Shown piece after piece: positions 31,371 through 33,874 of a DNA stretch of 33,874 nucleotides. The first letter of the stretch is position 1. Every line of letters begins with the position of its first letter. The translations under genes were made by a program, and so were the position numbers. Source of the DNA: Victivallis vadensis. Lineage in GTDB: Bacteria > Verrucomicrobiota > Lentisphaeria > Victivallales > GWF2-50-93. The notes under the pieces were generated by a model. That model saw nothing but the letters and a program-made list of their open reading frames with translations. It searched no databases and had not been told where the DNA came from. Location: NCBI GenBank assembly GCA_945883805.1, contig CAMCYE010000027.1, positions 1-33,874 on the forward strand, in the 5' to 3' direction.

Positions 31371-31499
31371 ATTCTTAATTAAAAGAGTGTGGAACAGGCG
31401 TCTCGCCTGTTTTCCAAGAAGAAAGAAATAAGAACAGGCGAGACGCCTGTTCCACGTTGAAGAGTTGCTGCAAAGCCGCCTAATTTAATCGTATAGGAA
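31371..31499 (+). repeat. Composite repeat, copy C (shortened)
   Basis: It has the ATTCTTAATTAAAAGAGTG lead and two identical, inverted ACAGGCGTCTCGCCTGT hairpins (31394-31410, 31434-31450). GAGTTGCTG...CCGCCTAATTTAA then follows; the CACATTATAACAGATGCC part is missing. Confidence 0.85.
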
Positions 31500-31511
31500 A
31501 TTGTATTTTAA

Positions 31512-31579
31512 GGAACGCCGGTCTCCAGACCGGCTTTAATGGTAAATGACAAAAGAGCCGAACTGGAGTTCGGCGTTCC
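31512..31579. repeat. Paired-hairpin element with covarying stem dinucleotide
   Basis: Arm 1 (31512-31537) and inverted arm 2 (31553-31579) share GGAACGCCG, a CTCCAG centre and CGGC. They differ at the stem dinucleotide: GT/AC in arm 1 and AA/TT in arm 2, each self-complementary. Confidence 0.88.
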
Positions 31580-31633
31580 ATAAAAAGTCCCGGCGGAGCC
31601 GGTTAATTCAAATAAGATCTGGGGAATCGGAAT

Positions 31634-33541
31634 ATGTCATTGAATATCATTGCTGAACTTTCAAGGTTGTACGGTGCGGATCCGCGTTTTGTCCTTGCAG
31701 GCGGCGGTAACACATCCTACAAGGATGGGACCAATCTTTATATCAAGCCGAGCGGAACCGCCCTTGCGGACATGACCGAAAATGATTTTGTGAAGATGGA
31801 CAGGAAGAAAATCCGGGAGATATTCAGCATGGTTCCGCCAGTCGACGCGAGCGAACGCGAAGCTTTCGTGAAGAAGGTTATGGAAAATGCCGTCTGCCAT
31901 GACAGTTCGGGGCGCCCCTCGGTGGAGGCTCCTGTCCATGAGGCTATGAATTTAACTTTTGTCGTACATCTTCATCCTGCGCTTGTCAACGGAATGACAT
32001 GCGGGATCTACGGTAAGAAAAGATGCATGGAACTTTTTCCGGAATCCCTCTGGATTGATTATGTCGATCCCGGTTATTCCCTCGCAGTATGTGTCCAGAA
32101 GGAAATTGCGGGTTTCGCAGAGGCGCGAAACTGTCAGCCCGAAATTATTTTCATACAGAACCATGGCGTTTTTGTCGGTTCCGACAATTTGGACGGGATA
32201 AAACGCCATTATTTGAACATTATGGAAAAACTTGAAGCTGTTTATAAAGGCAGTAAAGTTTCCATTGTTCTTGAACCCGGGAATAAAAATGTCGAAACGG
32301 TTCTCGCCCTGTCGCCAAAACTGAGGGGCTGGCTTTCGTGCGACAATTCCAGGATGATGATAAAAAGTTCGGAACCGTTCAATGTGACGGACGGGCCGCT
32401 GACACCGGATCATATTGTCTATGCCAAATCGTTTTCATTGGTGAATGACAGCCCCGATCATGTGTCAATTGCGAGATTCGCGGAAAAGAACGGTTACAGG
32501 CCGCTTGTGGTGTCAGTCCCTGGAAAGGCTGTATTTTATGCCGCAAAATCCCTGAAGGATGCGAAGACGGTTGAACTTCTTGTACGGGATGCCGCACTTG
32601 TCCAACAGTTGGCCCATGCGTTCGGGGGCCCGAATTATCTGCCGGAAAAATCTTACAGATTCATAGAGGATTGGGAAGTTGAATCCTACAGGAAGAAAGT
32701 TTCCTCAGGCGGAGGCGCAGGGAGGCTTTTCGGAAAGGTCGCAGTTGTCACCGGCGCCGCGCAGGGATTCGGACTCGGGATAGCGGAAGCGCTTGCCCGT
32801 GAAGGGGCGACAGTCGCGATTGCCGACATTAATCTTGCAGGCGCCCAGAAGGCGGCTGACGGTATTTCCGCGAAATTCGGGAAGGACAGGGCTTTCGCCG
32901 CCGAGGTCAATATCGCCAAAGAGGAATCGGTTTCCGCCATGGTTTCAAAAATTGTCGAGATTTGCGGAGGCATTGATCTTTTTGTCGCAAATGCGGGCGT
33001 GCTCAAGGCCGGGCCTGTTAAAACTTTCGCCAGGAAAGACTGGGATTTTGTGACAGAAATCAATTACACCGGATATTTCATCTGCGTCAAATGTGTTTCA
33101 CAGGTCATGTCCGCACAGAATGCCGAAGGAGGGGAGTGGACAGATATTGTCCAGATAAACTCAAAGAGTGGCCTTGAGGGAAGCAGTCGCAATGCGGCGT
33201 ATGCCGGAAGCAAGTTCGGAACCATCGGGCTTACGCAGAGCTTCGCGCTTGAACTGATGGATGACAAGATAAAAGTCAACAGTATTTGTCCGGGAAATTA
33301 TTTTGAGGGACCTCTCTGGAGCGATCCGAAAAACGGACTCTTTGTCCAGTATCTCAATAGCGGAAAAGTTCCCGGCGCGAAAAACATTGCCGACGTCAAG
33401 AAGTTTTATGAGGATAAGGTTCCCATGAAACGCGGGTGCAGTCCGGAGGATGTCGCCAAGGCAATCATTTACTGTGTCGAACAGAAGTATGAAACAGGGC
33501 AGGCGATTCCGGTTGCCGGTGGACAGGTGATGTTGAACTGA
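31634..33541 (+). CDS. Bifunctional class II aldolase / short-chain dehydrogenase fusion
   Basis: A 635-aa, two-domain enzyme. Residues about 1-220 are a class II (metal-dependent) aldolase/adducin-like domain: FVLAGGGNTSYKDG, VHEAMNLTFVVHLHPALVNG (zinc His pair) and FIQNHGVFVG. Residues about 370-635 are an SDR: LFGKVAVVTGAAQGFGLGIAEA (Gly-rich NAD loop), FVANAGV, the Ser in VQINSKSG, and YAGSKFGTIGL with the catalytic Tyr and Lys. This architecture is known from rhamnulose-1-phosphate aldolase/lactaldehyde dehydrogenase (RhaD/RhaE-like) proteins, which split a deoxy-sugar phosphate and oxidise the product. No other rhamnose genes are in view, so the substrate is uncertain. GGGGA lies about 8 nt upstream of the ATG. 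Confidence 0.92.
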   Translation: MSLNIIAELSRLYGADPRFVLAGGGNTSYKDGTNLYIKPSGTALADMTENDFVKMDRKKIREIFSMVPPVDASEREAFVKKVMENAVCHDSSGRPSVEAPVHEAMNLTFVVHLHPALVNGMTCGIYGKKRCMELFPESLWIDYVDPGYSLAVCVQKEIAGFAEARNCQPEIIFIQNHGVFVGSDNLDGIKRHYLNIMEKLEAVYKGSKVSIVLEPGNKNVETVLALSPKLRGWLSCDNSRMMIKSSEPFNVTDGPLTPDHIVYAKSFSLVNDSPDHVSIARFAEKNGYRPLVVSVPGKAVFYAAKSLKDAKTVELLVRDAALVQQLAHAFGGPNYLPEKSYRFIEDWEVESYRKKVSSGGGAGRLFGKVAVVTGAAQGFGLGIAEALAREGATVAIADINLAGAQKAADGISAKFGKDRAFAAEVNIAKEESVSAMVSKIVEICGGIDLFVANAGVLKAGPVKTFARKDWDFVTEINYTGYFICVKCVSQVMSAQNAEGGEWTDIVQINSKSGLEGSSRNAAYAGSKFGTIGLTQSFALELMDDKIKVNSICPGNYFEGPLWSDPKNGLFVQYLNSGKVPGAKNIADVKKFYEDKVPMKRGCSPEDVAKAIIYCVEQKYETGQAIPVAGGQVMLN

Positions 33542-33573
33542 AGGAATGAGGAACGCCGGCATCTTTGTCAGTA

Positions 33574-33740
33574 TTCTTAATTAAAAGAGAGTGGTACAGG
33601 CGTCTCGCCTGTTCTTATTCTTTCTTGAAGAACAGGAGAGACGCCTGTATCACATTATAACAGATGCCAGCGGGATGGTGGCTTTCCAAAAGAGTTGCGG
33701 AGCCTTGGCCGCATAATTTAACGTCAAGGAATTTCAAAGT
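33574..33740 (+). repeat. Composite repeat, copy B
   Basis: Same order of parts as 23736-23901: hairpins at 33596-33612 and 33632-33648 (one broken pair), CACATTATAACAGATGCC, AGTTGCGG...CCGC, then TAATTTAACGTCAAGGAATTTC. The inner palindrome is changed to GCGGAGCCTTGGCCGC. Confidence 0.88.
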
Positions 33741-33768
33741 TTATGAAAAAACAATGAAGAAAAATTCC

Positions 33769-33853
33769 AAGAACATGCCTTACGGCATTAACTACAAACG
33801 AATTAAGAAAGATTTAGCATTTGTTAGTAGTTAAGCCCGTAAGGGCTGTTCTT
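33769..33853. repeat. Paired-hairpin element with compensated stem changes
   Basis: Arm 1 (33769-33795) and inverted arm 2 (33827-33853) both read AAGAACA-NN-CCTTACGG-NN-TTAACTAC. The variable pairs are TG/CA in arm 1 and GC/GC in arm 2, both self-complementary. Confidence 0.9.
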
Positions 33854-33874
33854 TTCTTTGTTTTATGTATTAAA

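Larger units (their letters stand above)
31116..31633. other. Gene-free region with terminator and several repeats
   Basis: This 518-nt gap holds a 15-bp terminator-like stem (31146-31184) and hairpins built on CGCGTCAGCAGAGTGACGCG and ACGGCACTCTGTTGCCGT (about 31298-31352). It also holds copy C of the composite repeat (31371-31499), the paired element at 31512-31579, and a CCGGCGGAGCCGG palindrome (about 31590-31602). No coding signal was seen. Confidence 0.75.
33542..33874. other. Gene-free window end with repeats
   Basis: It contains copy B of the composite repeat and the paired-hairpin element at 33769-33853. A partial GGAACGCCGGC unit lies at about 33550-33560. No gene start was seen before the window ends. 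Confidence 0.75.

Overview
The window looks like a chromosomal segment of a Lentisphaerota/Victivallales-type bacterium or a close PVC relative. The main clue is a prepilin-like protein at 11037-11804. It has an FTLIEL segment with a non-Gly residue before it and a C-terminal H-X9-DG signature, in a glycan-type operon, which I associate with Victivallis/Lentisphaera. Other hints are a large secreted sugar-active protein and gaps packed with palindromic repeats. The assignment is inference. TGA is used normally as a stop, so the standard code applies. I saw no tRNA, rRNA, CRISPR array or transposase gene.

Layout. 1-2435 (+): 5'-truncated ClC transporter with CBS and TrkA-C-like domains, crcB/fluC, DUF190. 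2849-3973 (-): D-threonine aldolase/D-serine dehydratase-like PLP enzyme. 4216-5367 (+): dGTPase. 5440-12763 (-): five-gene carbohydrate operon (MocA oxidoreductase, pseudopilin, about 1080-aa glycoside-hydrolase-like protein, zinc-less MDR dehydrogenase, SGNH hydrolase) with a divergent AraC regulator at 12878-13759. A 24-bp near-identical direct repeat brackets this block (5362-5385, 13768-13791), suggesting an acquired island. 13854-17151 (+): VapBC-type module whose toxin ORF overlaps a secreted coiled-coil/TPR gene by ATGA, followed by a short signal peptidase I and an NTF2-like protein. 21087-18963 (-): ParDE-type module, then a D-aminoacylase-like amidohydrolase 11 nt downstream. 21471-25090 (+): nagB, a frameshifted DegT aminotransferase and a MocA oxidoreductase with an in-frame TGA. 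26212-25298 (-): TerC/YjbE membrane protein. 26410-33541 (+): uvrA, an unrecognised 496-aa protein, and a class II aldolase/SDR fusion.

How genes work together. The 5.4-13.8 kb locus reads as a self-contained glycan or modified-sugar utilisation unit: sensor-regulator, secreted hydrolase, esterase, redox enzymes and its own pseudopilin. D-amino-acid handling appears twice (2849-3973, 18963-20522). nagB plus the two damaged genes suggest an amino-sugar locus that is decaying or carries sequence errors.

The most unusual signal is in the gaps. Many hold elements made of two inverted arms, each arm itself a small hairpin. In several elements the two arms differ only by paired, compensatory changes inside their own stems while loops and flanks are conserved. 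This REP/BIME-like architecture with covariation appears at 21234-21291, 31512-31579 and 33769-33853, and between copies at 23758-23975.
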